From Bacillaceae bacterium JMAK1 (GTDB taxonomy: Bacteria; Bacillota; Bacilli; Bacillales; Marinococcaceae), in contig JIBW01000006.1 in NCBI GenBank assembly GCA_012970285.1, positions 186,001 to 250,000 of the forward strand: a stretch of 64,000 nt of DNA, read 5' to 3'. This document shows positions 16,603 to 24,725 of the stretch, one piece after another (position 1 is the first letter of the stretch; each line of letters opens with the position of its first letter). Under the pieces are notes generated by a model that worked only from the letters and a program-made list of their open reading frames with translations, did no database searches and was not told the DNA's origin. Both the position numbers and the translations under genes were made by a program.

Positions 16603-17367
16603 TTGGCTAAGGCATACGGTCGTATTCAAGGAAATGCTCAAGTTCAGAACCTTTGGCTTCAATCGTCTTCATACACGGGGATTTTTGCTACAACGACTGC
16701 ACCTCTTGATTGCCCTGTCGAAGGCTGTGTATATGGAACAGCATTAAACTATCAAGGCGAGCTAGCTAAGCTCGGTCCGAAGCTTCACGAAAAACCCTAC
16801 CTTGCCCCACCTAAAGCTCCTATTCTGTACATTAAACCAAAAAATACATTAATCGCCCACGAAACACCGATTCCATTTCCAGAAGATTCTAACTACCTAG
16901 AAGTTGGTGCAGCGTTGGGGATTGTATTCAAAGAGCAAGTCACGAACGTCTCTCCCTCAGAAGCATGGGAGAAGATTCTCGGCTTCACAATCGTTAACGA
17001 TTTATGCGTTCCCCACGATAACATCCACCGCCCCGCTGTGAAATACAACGCCCGGGACGGTTACTGCCCGATTGGACCGTGGATTGTAGACCGGGATGAT
17101 GCCCCCAATCCCGATTCCGTAGCTATTCGTGTCTATGTTAACGATGAGCTTCAACAGACAAGCAATACGAAACAGCTTGTTCGAAATGTCCGCCAGCTTA
17201 TTTCTGATGTGAGTACGTTTCTTTCATTTAATCCTGGAGACGTGTTGCTCGTCGGCACCCCCGAAAATCGACCACTCATTCAACATGGTGATACGGTTTC
17301 AATAGAAATTGAAGGCATCGGAATGTTGACGAATACGACTGCCGTTTCTAAGGAGGGTGTTCAATGA
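16603..17367 (+). CDS. HpaG N-terminal-type subunit, 4-HPA degradation isomerase/decarboxylase (FAH family)
   Basis: 254 residues from TTG 16603, chosen because AAAGGAGCG lies ten bases upstream; the frame further upstream overlaps the regulator gene. Fumarylacetoacetase-type fold with LYIKPKNT, YLEVGAALG, GFTIVNDLCVPHDN and GPWIVD, matching the N-terminal half of the two-domain HpaG of enteric bacteria. The second acidic metal-ligand position is Ala here (EVGAAL), unlike the C-terminal-type subunit. Its stop overlaps the next start (ATGA), so the two are translationally coupled and probably form a hetero-complex. Confidence 0.85.
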   Translation: MAKAYGRIQGNAQVQNLWLQSSSYTGIFATTTAPLDCPVEGCVYGTALNYQGELAKLGPKLHEKPYLAPPKAPILYIKPKNTLIAHETPIPFPEDSNYLEVGAALGIVFKEQVTNVSPSEAWEKILGFTIVNDLCVPHDNIHRPAVKYNARDGYCPIGPWIVDRDDAPNPDSVAIRVYVNDELQQTSNTKQLVRNVRQLISDVSTFLSFNPGDVLLVGTPENRPLIQHGDTVSIEIEGIGMLTNTTAVSKEGVQ

Positions 17368-18116
17368 AACGAGCAAGGATTGTTGTCGACGGTGCGATTC
17401 ACGAAGCCGTTGAATACGGAGAACAGTTACAATTACTAAACGGTCGACTTGTTGCTAAGAGTGACGTTCAATGGCTACCTCCTGTTGTTCCAGGAACTGT
17501 TTTTGCCCTCGGTCTTAATTATGCGGACCATGCCAAGGAACTTTCATTTCAAGCACCTGAGGAACCACTCGTCTTCTTAAAAGGACCGAATACATTCGTT
17601 GGACATCACGGGAAAACCGTCCGACCTGACGAAGCAAAACATATGCATTATGAATGTGAACTAGCAGTAATTATCGGCAAACAAGGGAAAAACATCCCCC
17701 GCTCAGAAGCGTTTGATTATGTCGCTGGTTATACAATTGCAAATGATTACGCCATTCGCGATTACCTAGAAAATTATTATCGTCCGAATTTACGTGTGAA
17801 GAGTAGAGATACATGTACACCGATTGGACCTTATCTCGTTGATGCATCTGACATTCCAGATCCAATGAATCTAACACTCAAGACGACTGTTAACGGGACT
17901 GTGACACAAACTGGTACGACCGAAGATATGGTCTTTTCAGTACCTGTTTTAATCGAATATCTTAGTAGTTTCATGACCTTAAACAAAAATGATATCATCC
18001 TCACTGGAACGCCAGAAGGGCTTGCAAAAGTATATGAAGGCGATCAGGTGATAACAGAAATTGAAGGTCTCGGACAGTTGCACAATACGATCATTAGCGA
18101 TCGTTTAGAAAGGTAA
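17364..18116 (+). CDS. HpaG C-terminal-type subunit, 5-oxopent-3-ene-1,2,5-tricarboxylate decarboxylase (FAH family)
   Basis: 250 residues. The FAH metal site is intact (HYECELAVIIGK, about residues 94-105, plus ANDYAIRDYLENYY), with GPYLVD and ILTGTPEGL further on. It closely follows the family pattern of the HpaG C-terminal half, which decarboxylates 5-oxopent-3-ene-1,2,5-tricarboxylate to 2-hydroxyhepta-2,4-dienedioate. The gene overlaps its partner by 4 bases and is followed directly by hpaF. Confidence 0.88.
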   Translation: MKRARIVVDGAIHEAVEYGEQLQLLNGRLVAKSDVQWLPPVVPGTVFALGLNYADHAKELSFQAPEEPLVFLKGPNTFVGHHGKTVRPDEAKHMHYECELAVIIGKQGKNIPRSEAFDYVAGYTIANDYAIRDYLENYYRPNLRVKSRDTCTPIGPYLVDASDIPDPMNLTLKTTVNGTVTQTGTTEDMVFSVPVLIEYLSSFMTLNKNDIILTGTPEGLAKVYEGDQVITEIEGLGQLHNTIISDRLER

Positions 18117-18123
18117 GGTGCTT

Positions 18124-18516
18124 ATGCCACATTTTATCGTTGAGTATACAGATAACCTTAAAGAAACGGGTCAAATTCGCGAATTATTAATGAAGGTTAA
18201 CACCGTACTTCGCAACCGTTCAGATCTTTTCCCAATTGGAGGTATTCGCTGTCGAGCAACGATGGTTGAGGATTATGTGATTGCTGACGATCTAGAAGAC
18301 GATGCCTTCGTACATGCAACACTAAAGATTGGCAGTGGCCGGACTAATGAAGAGAAAACCGAAGTCTGCGAGGCAATTTTCAAACAACTAAGCGACCACT
18401 TTCAGCCGTTATTGGACACCCGTTACCTTGCCCTCTCTTTCGAGCTGCAAGAATTCGCTGGTGCGGGCACGTACAAACTGAACAATATTCATACTCGGTT
18501 TAACCGTTCAGACTGA
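18124..18516 (+). CDS. hpaF: 5-carboxymethyl-2-hydroxymuconate Delta-isomerase
   Basis: 130 residues. The start is placed at ATG 18124, not the GTG two codons earlier, because it gives MPHFIVEYTDN; after Met removal Pro1 is the catalytic base of this tautomerase-superfamily enzyme. The AAGGTG site lies upstream. It isomerises 5-carboxymethyl-2-hydroxymuconate in the homoprotocatechuate meta pathway, between HpaE and HpaG. Its stop codon lies within a strong terminator, so the first hpa transcript ends here. Confidence 0.9.
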   Translation: MPHFIVEYTDNLKETGQIRELLMKVNTVLRNRSDLFPIGGIRCRATMVEDYVIADDLEDDAFVHATLKIGSGRTNEEKTEVCEAIFKQLSDHFQPLLDTRYLALSFELQEFAGAGTYKLNNIHTRFNRSD

Positions 18517-18538
18517 ACACTACGTTCAGTCTTTTTTT
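18510..18538 (+). terminator. Terminator after hpaF
   Basis: Stem AGACTGAAC / GTTCAGTCT (9 bp), 5-base loop and a run of seven T; it overlaps the hpaF stop codon. Confidence 0.85.
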
Positions 18539-18644
18539 ATGCCCACATCACATATTGCAATTTCAATGCCACAATATTTAATTGCAGCCCCCCTCCTTTT
18601 TCAAAACGCTTCTGTGACAATGGTTCATTACTAACTATATTTTT

Positions 18645-18661
18645 TTCGTATCTTATACGAA
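18645..18661. promoter_or_regulatory. Inverted repeat upstream of hpaE promoter
   Basis: TTCGTAT-CTT-ATACGAA, 7-bp perfect arms, 13 bases upstream of the -35. Possible activator or repressor site; it does not resemble the ATCATATATGAT operator of the local GntR protein. Confidence 0.3.
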
Positions 18662-18673
18662 GTTTAATAATAT

Positions 18674-18702
18674 TTAACCTATGTCTATCAACATGCTATA
18701 TT
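18674..18702 (+). promoter_or_regulatory. Extended -10 promoter of hpaE-B-D-C
   Basis: TTAACC (18674-18679, 4 of 6 to consensus), 17-base spacer, then TGC-TATATT (TG at 18694-18695, -10 at 18697-18702), an extended -10 that tolerates a weak -35. Confidence 0.5.
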
Positions 18703-18715
18703 GAAAGCGTTTACA
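18702..18715 (+). promoter_or_regulatory. Catabolite-response element (cre) at the hpaE promoter
   Basis: TGAAAGCGTTTACA matches the Bacillus cre consensus TGWAARCGYTWNCW at every position. It begins at the end of the -10 and covers the expected transcription start, the position from which CcpA-HPr(Ser-P) normally represses. The aromatic pathway should therefore be shut off by preferred sugars. Confidence 0.75.
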
Positions 18716-18742
18716 AGACATTGCAGATAAAGGAGGCCATTC

Positions 18743-20275
18743 ATGTCTACGCTACGAAACGATGTGAGTGAAGACGGCAAAAAAGTCATCCAGAACATTT
18801 CAACGATCCAACAATATATAAACGGTGAATTTGTCGATTCATCGAGTCATCAAACGTTTACAAATTACAATCCCTATACGAACGAGCCGATTAACGAAGT
18901 GGCTTCTGGAAATGACCGTGATATTGAGATCGCCGTTGCCGCTGCAAAAAAGGCTTTCAATGGGGAATGGGGAAACTTACCTGTCCAAAAACGAATGGTC
19001 TATTTGAATAAGATTGCGGACCTTATTGATGAACATATTGAAGAAATTGCTCCCCTTGAATCCTACGACACTGGCTTACCGTTAAAACAAACGAAAAAAA
19101 TGGTCGCACGCGCTGCACAGAATTTCCGATTTTATGCAGAGATGGTGTCATCACGACTCGTCGGTGAAGTCTACCAAGTAGATGATGAGTTTCTAAATTA
19201 TACGATTCATAAACCTGTCGGTGTTGCTGGTCTCATTACTCCATGGAACGCACCGTTCATGCTCGAAACGTGGAAAATTGCTCCTGCTCTTGCAACAGGG
19301 AACACCGTCGTACTAAAGCCTGCAGAATGGTCACCACTTACAGCGAATCGCCTCGCTGAGATTATTCATAAAGCAGGTCTTCCAAAAGGTGTCTTTAACG
19401 TCGTTCACGGCTACGGCGAATCCGCAGGTGCTGCACTCGTCAGACATCCCGACGCCCCTCTCATTTCCTTTACCGGTGAAACGAAGACGGGTGTAGAGAT
19501 TCAAAAGAACGGTGCCGAAGCGATGAAACAATTCTCAATGGAGCTCGGTGGAAAGTCACCGATCATCGTTTTTGAAGATGCGGATCTTGACCGAGCACTT
19601 GATGCATGTACGTGGGGCATTTTTTCCTTTAATGGTGAGCGCTGCACAGCTAATTCACGGTTATATGTCCATGAATCTATTGCAGAAGAGTTTATCGAAC
19701 GACTCAAAACGCGCGTCGACCACATCCAAGTTGGCGATCCGTTAGACCTTCAAACCGAGGTCGGTCCTCTCATTCACCGTGAACATTATGACAATGTGAA
19801 ACAGTATTTAAAGATCGCCACAGACGAAGGGGCTGAACTCTATCAAACGACGGTTCCTGATGAATTACTACAAGGATGCTACGTTCCCCCAACACTACTC
19901 TTAAATGTTGAGCAAGACATGCGTGTCGTTCAAGAAGAAATCTTCGGCCCTGTTCTTTCAGTCATGACGTTTCGTGATGAAGCCGATGTTATTGAAAAAG
20001 CAAATGCGGTTCGATACGGATTAGCCGGCTACGTATGGACAAAAGATTTACAGCGCGGTCACCGTGTTGCACATGCCATTGATGCAGGAATGCTTTGGGT
20101 AAACTCACAAAATGTTCGGGATTTGCGTACACCTTTTGGTGGCTCCAAGCATAGCGGAATCGGCAGAGAAGGCGGTCACTATGCCTTTGAATTTTATACC
20201 GAAGTTCAAATTATTCATGTTGCTATGAGTGACCATCACATTCCTCAATTCGGAAAACCAACGACAAGGAGCTGA
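18743..20275 (+). CDS. hpaE: 5-carboxymethyl-2-hydroxymuconate semialdehyde dehydrogenase
   Basis: 510 residues, aldehyde dehydrogenase superfamily. Catalytic Cys301 (GERCTA), Glu267 (MELGGKSP), Asn169 (TPWNAP) and Lys192 (LKPAEWSP) are all present. By context and length it is HpaE, which oxidises the ring-opened semialdehyde with NAD+. The start ATG follows AAAGGAGG. First gene of the cre-controlled hpaE-B-D-C unit, separated from hpaGF by a terminator and its own promoter. Five bases separate it from hpaB. Confidence 0.92.
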   Translation: MSTLRNDVSEDGKKVIQNISTIQQYINGEFVDSSSHQTFTNYNPYTNEPINEVASGNDRDIEIAVAAAKKAFNGEWGNLPVQKRMVYLNKIADLIDEHIEEIAPLESYDTGLPLKQTKKMVARAAQNFRFYAEMVSSRLVGEVYQVDDEFLNYTIHKPVGVAGLITPWNAPFMLETWKIAPALATGNTVVLKPAEWSPLTANRLAEIIHKAGLPKGVFNVVHGYGESAGAALVRHPDAPLISFTGETKTGVEIQKNGAEAMKQFSMELGGKSPIIVFEDADLDRALDACTWGIFSFNGERCTANSRLYVHESIAEEFIERLKTRVDHIQVGDPLDLQTEVGPLIHREHYDNVKQYLKIATDEGAELYQTTVPDELLQGCYVPPTLLLNVEQDMRVVQEEIFGPVLSVMTFRDEADVIEKANAVRYGLAGYVWTKDLQRGHRVAHAIDAGMLWVNSQNVRDLRTPFGGSKHSGIGREGGHYAFEFYTEVQIIHVAMSDHHIPQFGKPTTRS

Positions 20276-20279
20276 TCAG

Positions 20280-21749
20280 ATGCCAGCTAAAACTGGAGCA
20301 CAATATAAAGAACGGTTAAAAGAAGCTCGCAATAACATATTTATCGATGGATCTCGTGTCGAGGATCCTACGACCCATCCAGCGTTTAAAAACGTCATCC
20401 AATCGATGGCAAACTTGTACGACCTTCAATACGATCAACAAGATGAACTCCTTTACACATCACCAACAACTGGAGCACCTGTAGGCATGACATTCCTTCA
20501 GCCAACATCTATCGATGATCTTATTCGCCGTCGTAACGCCATTCAAGCTTGGGCAAGAACATCCGGTGGCATGATGGGACGCTCACCTGATTACTTGAAT
20601 GCTGAAGTGATGGCGATGGGGATGAATAACGAGCTGTTTAAAGAAGCTGATCCGATGTTTGCTGACAATGCCCGTGCTTATTATGAATACGCCAGAGAAA
20701 ATGACATTAGCCTTACTCATACACTCATTCATCCGCAAGTGAACCGTGAAAAGGCACAGCATGAACAGAAAGATGCCAATATGGCCCTTCATCTGGTCGA
20801 AAAGAAATCCGATGGCATCATCGTAGATGGCGTACGACTACTAGCAACCCAAGGTGGAATAACAGATGAAATTCTTGTCTTCCCTTCCACCGTAAAGCCT
20901 GCTGGGGAATTAGATGATCCATACTCGCTCGCATTTGTCGTTCCTAATAATACTGAAGGTTTATCGTTCATAAGCCGTGAATCGTTCGACCAAGACAAAT
21001 CAACCTATGACCACCCGTTGAGTAGTCGCTTTGAAGAAGGTGACGCAATCGTCCATTTCGACAATGTATTTGTACCGTGGGAAAAGGTATTTGTATGTGG
21101 CAACTCATCAATTTGCAATCGTACGTTCAAAGACACAAATGCAGTCGTACACATGTCACACCAAGTTGTCGCTAAAAATGTCATTAAAACGGAATTTCTT
21201 CTCGGAACCGTTTTAAACATCATGGACTCGATTGGCATTGATGGCTTCCAACACGTGAAAGATAAAGGGACCGAAATCATGCTTACACTTGAGACGATGA
21301 AGTCTCACTTGTACCGCTCTGAACAAAATGCAACACTCGACCGTTCAGGCACAATGACGCCAGACTTTGAGGCTTTAAACGCTGCGAGAAACTATTATCC
21401 ACGAGTGTACCCTCGTCTCGTAGAAATTCTACGTATTCTTGGGGCGTCGGGTTTAATGGGGATTCCGAGCGAAGCCGATTTTCAAAGCCCTGAAATCGGG
21501 ATGATTGTGAATCGTGCACTTCAATCGAAGAACCTTCAAGGTTACGAACGTGTGCAATTGTTCCGTCTCGCTTGGGATATGACATTAAGTGCATTCGGCA
21601 GTCGTCAGATGCATTATGAATATTACTTCTTTGGAGATCCAATAAAGATGGGAATGGCTTATTTCGATCAGTATGATAAAGAGCCTTACAAGCAGTACGT
21701 TCAAGACTTCTTGCAGCAAACGACTGCAGTGAAACCTAACTTTTCTTAA
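20280..21749 (+). CDS. hpaB: 4-hydroxyphenylacetate 3-monooxygenase, oxygenase component
   Basis: 489 residues from ATG 20280 (AAGGAG upstream), starting MPAKTGAQYKERL as in the HpaB/PvcC family. Flavin-dependent two-component monooxygenase using FADH2 from HpaC to hydroxylate 4-hydroxyphenylacetate to 3,4-dihydroxyphenylacetate. Family landmarks include YYEYARENDISLTH, DGVRLLATQGG and the C-terminal SRQMHYEYYFFGDP. The longer frame from 20229 runs into hpaE and is not used. It lies between hpaE and the ring-cleavage dioxygenase. Confidence 0.93.
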   Translation: MPAKTGAQYKERLKEARNNIFIDGSRVEDPTTHPAFKNVIQSMANLYDLQYDQQDELLYTSPTTGAPVGMTFLQPTSIDDLIRRRNAIQAWARTSGGMMGRSPDYLNAEVMAMGMNNELFKEADPMFADNARAYYEYARENDISLTHTLIHPQVNREKAQHEQKDANMALHLVEKKSDGIIVDGVRLLATQGGITDEILVFPSTVKPAGELDDPYSLAFVVPNNTEGLSFISRESFDQDKSTYDHPLSSRFEEGDAIVHFDNVFVPWEKVFVCGNSSICNRTFKDTNAVVHMSHQVVAKNVIKTEFLLGTVLNIMDSIGIDGFQHVKDKGTEIMLTLETMKSHLYRSEQNATLDRSGTMTPDFEALNAARNYYPRVYPRLVEILRILGASGLMGIPSEADFQSPEIGMIVNRALQSKNLQGYERVQLFRLAWDMTLSAFGSRQMHYEYYFFGDPIKMGMAYFDQYDKEPYKQYVQDFLQQTTAVKPNFS

Positions 21750-21763
21750 CGAGGAGTGATCTG

Positions 21764-22747
21764 ATGACAAACCCTAACATTATCCGTGCGAGTCGTGCCG
21801 TATTGCATGTCACAGACTTAGACCGATCCTTTGCCTTTTACGATGCACTTGGATTTATTGAAACCGCTCGGGATGAAAACCACCTCTACCTGCGGGGACT
21901 TGAAGAACATAACCATCATAGCCTTTGCCTAAAAAAAGGCACTGACCCCGTGGTCGAGGTGATCAGTTACAAAGTAGAATCTGAAAATGATTTAGAAACA
22001 CTGGCGAAGCTTTTTAAAAAACATAATCGTGACGTCCGTTGGCTTCAAAAAGGAGAGCAAACCGCGATGGGGCGAGCCCTGCGTGTGACTGATCCTAGTG
22101 GACTAACTATTGAATTCTATCATGAGATGGAAACCGTTGACCGACTACTGCAACGATATGACCTTTATAAAGGGGCAAAAGTACAACGAATTGATCATTT
22201 CAACTGCATGGTTGAAGACGTAGAAGCAGCTCACAACTTCTACCTTCGTGAACTCGGTTTCCGTTGTTCCGAATACACGGCTACAGAAAACGAGAACATC
22301 TGGGCCGCATGGTTACACCGTAAACCTAGTGTACATGACGTCGCTTTTATGAATGGATTAGGTCCTAGACTTCATCACGTTGGTTACTGGTTAAAAGACC
22401 CGATGAGCCTCATTGATGCGTGTGACGTGCTCGCTTCAATCGGTTATGGTCCGAACATCGAACGTGGCCCTGGTCGTCACGGATTATCCAATGCCTTCTT
22501 CTTATACTTGCGCGATCCTGATGGCCACCGAATTGAACTGTACAACGGTGATTATTTAACGTCTGACCCTGACTTTAAACCGATTCGTTGGGATCTTGAT
22601 GATCCAAGACGCGCAACGTTTTGGGGTCATGAAGCCCCAGATAGCTGGTTTGAGGAAGCGTCTCACTTCCTTACTTTACAAGGCAATCAAACGGTATCAC
22701 TTACGGAGCCTAAGTTAGAAAAGAAAAAACCGACATTCATCATATAA
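21764..22747 (+). CDS. hpaD: 3,4-dihydroxyphenylacetate (homoprotocatechuate) 2,3-dioxygenase
   Basis: 327 residues, two-module vicinal-oxygen-chelate extradiol dioxygenase. The metal ligands are visible in the C-terminal module as His145 (RIDHF), His204/205 (LHHVG) and Glu258 (HRIELY), with the proton-relay region GPGRHG at 235-240. Positions are about ten residues before those of the Brevibacterium fuscum homoprotocatechuate enzyme, so this is the ring-opening step producing 5-carboxymethyl-2-hydroxymuconate semialdehyde. Metal (Fe or Mn) cannot be told from sequence. Confidence 0.92.
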   Translation: MTNPNIIRASRAVLHVTDLDRSFAFYDALGFIETARDENHLYLRGLEEHNHHSLCLKKGTDPVVEVISYKVESENDLETLAKLFKKHNRDVRWLQKGEQTAMGRALRVTDPSGLTIEFYHEMETVDRLLQRYDLYKGAKVQRIDHFNCMVEDVEAAHNFYLRELGFRCSEYTATENENIWAAWLHRKPSVHDVAFMNGLGPRLHHVGYWLKDPMSLIDACDVLASIGYGPNIERGPGRHGLSNAFFLYLRDPDGHRIELYNGDYLTSDPDFKPIRWDLDDPRRATFWGHEAPDSWFEEASHFLTLQGNQTVSLTEPKLEKKKPTFII

Positions 22748-22781
22748 TTGCCTATCACTCATTTAGAAAGGAGCCCTCGCT

Positions 22782-23258
22782 ATGATGGACGATCATCTGT
22801 TTCGAACAGCGATGAGTAAGTTTGCGACAGGAGTGACTGTTATTGCAGCCGAGCACGACGGTGAGATTCATGGCATGACCGCAAACGCCTTTATGTCTGT
22901 GTCACTCGACCCGAAGCTTATTCTCATTTCGATTGGTCATCACGCCAAGATGCGTAAAATGATTGAGTCGTCAGGCACGTTTTCCGTGAATGTACTCTCT
23001 CGGGAACAAAGGGATACATCAATGCTTTTCGCAGGCCAAAAACAAGCGACACAACCATACTCATTTAATACATTCGCAGATTTACCCATTGTTCAAGAAT
23101 CTCTTGTTTCGCTAGCATGTACCGTTCATAACACCCATCGTGAAGGTGATCATACCCTCTTTGTCGGAAATGTCTACAACTTGCTCATTAATGATCAAGC
23201 TGAACCTCTTACATTTTATAACGGTCATTATAAACACCTTCAATTTGAAGGAGTATAG
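22782..23258 (+). CDS. hpaC: 4-hydroxyphenylacetate 3-monooxygenase, flavin reductase component
   Basis: 158 residues, flavin reductase-like (HpaC/RutF) domain: FATGVTVIAAEHDGEIHGM, the flavin-contacting AFMSVSLDPKLILISI, FSVNVLS, and a C-terminal PLTFYNGHYKHL. It supplies reduced FAD to HpaB. Last gene of the hpaE-B-D-C unit, closed by the terminator at 23325. AAAGGAG precedes the start. Confidence 0.92.
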   Translation: MMDDHLFRTAMSKFATGVTVIAAEHDGEIHGMTANAFMSVSLDPKLILISIGHHAKMRKMIESSGTFSVNVLSREQRDTSMLFAGQKQATQPYSFNTFADLPIVQESLVSLACTVHNTHREGDHTLFVGNVYNLLINDQAEPLTFYNGHYKHLQFEGV

Positions 23259-23324
23259 AATTACCTTTTAACTTTTTTTGGGAATTTAGAAGGAATTAAG
23301 ACATTTCCAGAGAACGAAAAGAAG

Positions 23325-23353
23325 TAGACGTTGTAATTACAGCGTCTATTTTT
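23325..23353 (+). terminator. Terminator of the hpaE-B-D-C unit
   Basis: 10-bp stem TAGACGTTGT / ACAGCGTCTA (one G-U), AATT loop, run of five T. Confidence 0.75.
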
Positions 23354-23366
23354 AATGAGGTGATCG

Positions 23367-24047
23367 ATGTTGAATATTGTTAAGGCACACTACATATTGA
23401 ATATGAAGATCTTACTTAAAGAGAAACTCCCGCTACTTTGGTCGACGGCTCTTCCTGTAATCTTTCTTTTCATTAATGGTCAATACGTTCAAGATACGAT
23501 GTTTTTAAACTTCTTTTGGGCAATCATTATTTTTGCCTGTTACATCTTTGGGGTAGGACTACAGGCAGTTAGGCTGCGAGAAGCAGGATTATTAAAAACG
23601 TACTTTTCGATCAACCATTCACGGATGTTGTTCTTTATTTCGCTCGTTCTCACACAAATGACGTCAGCCTTCATAAGTATGTTGATTCTAAACAGCATCG
23701 CCGCATTGTTCTTTCCAGTTAATTTTCTTGAGGCAATGATGTATTCGACCGTCCTCATCGTTCTCACACTGCCCGTTGCTTTTTTATCAGCGAACCTGAC
23801 GATGCTTCACAAAAGTAGCTATCAAACACTTAGTACAGTGATCGCAGTCATTTTCTTCGTCTCGCTGTTTACACTCACGATGGACAACGTGATTAATTAT
23901 GTTAATCCACTCGTATATCTTTCACAGTTATTATTTTTACAAGGTGTTTATGATTATCTCGTTTATGTGATCATATCTGCTATTTGTATGGTTACTGGTA
24001 TTTACAGCTTGAGAAATTACCAAGTAAATTCTGTCATGAGAAGGTGA
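23367..24047 (+). CDS. Hydrophobic membrane protein, ABC transporter permease
   Basis: 226 residues with about six membrane helices and short loops. It ends 5 bases before the start of an ABC ATPase gene, so it is best read as the permease of that pair. GAGGTGATCG precedes ATG 23367. No conserved family motif was recognised, and the substrate is unknown. The gene begins 14 bases after the hpa terminator, leaving almost no room for its own promoter downstream of it, so the promoter is either upstream of the hairpin or expression depends on read-through. Confidence 0.65.
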   Translation: MLNIVKAHYILNMKILLKEKLPLLWSTALPVIFLFINGQYVQDTMFLNFFWAIIIFACYIFGVGLQAVRLREAGLLKTYFSINHSRMLFFISLVLTQMTSAFISMLILNSIAALFFPVNFLEAMMYSTVLIVLTLPVAFLSANLTMLHKSSYQTLSTVIAVIFFVSLFTLTMDNVINYVNPLVYLSQLLFLQGVYDYLVYVIISAICMVTGIYSLRNYQVNSVMRR

Positions 24048-24052
24048 ATCAT

Positions 24053-24679
24053 TTGATTACCGTTCAAAACTTGTCGTACAAAGCAATTGTAGAAAATACG
24101 AACGTCACCTTTGAACCCGGTTTGAATTATATCTACGGTTCAAATGGCTCTGGAAAATCAACTTTCCTCGATTGTTTATCAGGAATCAATCACACGTATT
24201 CAGGAACGATAACTGGTAACGATGACCTTGTTTATATGAACCAGAATTTGTATTTTTCAATGAAACTTAAAGTAAAAGACTATGTACAATTTGTGTTAAC
24301 ACTTGATCGTGCGAAACATAATGCCAAAGATTATTTCTCCTATCTAGAGGGCCTCGGCCTTAAAATGTTTGTAGATGAAGCGTGGAACCGGGAGGTATCT
24401 TTATTGTCTGGTGGGGAACGCCGCAAACTGTTTTTCGTCACGACGTGTTATCTTGATCGTGAATGGTATATATTCGATGAGCCATTCTCTGGGGTGGATG
24501 AGGAGGGTAAAACACTAATCACCTCAATTTTTGAACGTTTAGACGCTCGTAATAAGGGGATTATCTTTACTTCCCATGAACATGTTCAATTCGAACACAT
24601 CGATTTGAACATGTTTACACTGCAAAACAAACAAATCTTTGAGACTCATCCGCAACAAATAAGTACGTTTACTTCATAA
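24053..24679 (+). CDS. ABC transporter ATP-binding protein
   Basis: 208 residues from TTG 24053, which has GAGAAGGTGA upstream; the frame from 23984 overlaps the permease gene. Walker A GSNGSGKST near residue 30, signature LSGGERRKLFF near 122 and Walker B YIFDEPFSGVDEEGK near 142 are intact, as is the switch His (FTSHEHVQF). A compact single-domain ATPase of the CcmA/peptide-exporter type. With the upstream six-helix protein it forms a minimal ABC exporter of unknown cargo. Confidence 0.85.
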   Translation: MITVQNLSYKAIVENTNVTFEPGLNYIYGSNGSGKSTFLDCLSGINHTYSGTITGNDDLVYMNQNLYFSMKLKVKDYVQFVLTLDRAKHNAKDYFSYLEGLGLKMFVDEAWNREVSLLSGGERRKLFFVTTCYLDREWYIFDEPFSGVDEEGKTLITSIFERLDARNKGIIFTSHEHVQFEHIDLNMFTLQNKQIFETHPQQISTFTS

Positions 24680-24715
24680 ATAAGGAGCCATAGGCAACTG
24701 CCTGGCTCCTTATTT
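24678..24715. terminator. Bidirectional terminator between ABC pair and betaine-binding protein
   Basis: Perfect 13-bp stem AAATAAGGAGCCA / TGGCTCCTTATTT with a 12-base loop, starting at the ATPase stop codon. Confidence 0.85.
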
Positions 24716-24725
24716 CGCTAAACAA

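Noticed and set aside
20229-20279. Longer hpaB start within hpaE.
   Set aside because: ATG 20280 has AAGGAG at good spacing and gives the family N-terminus.
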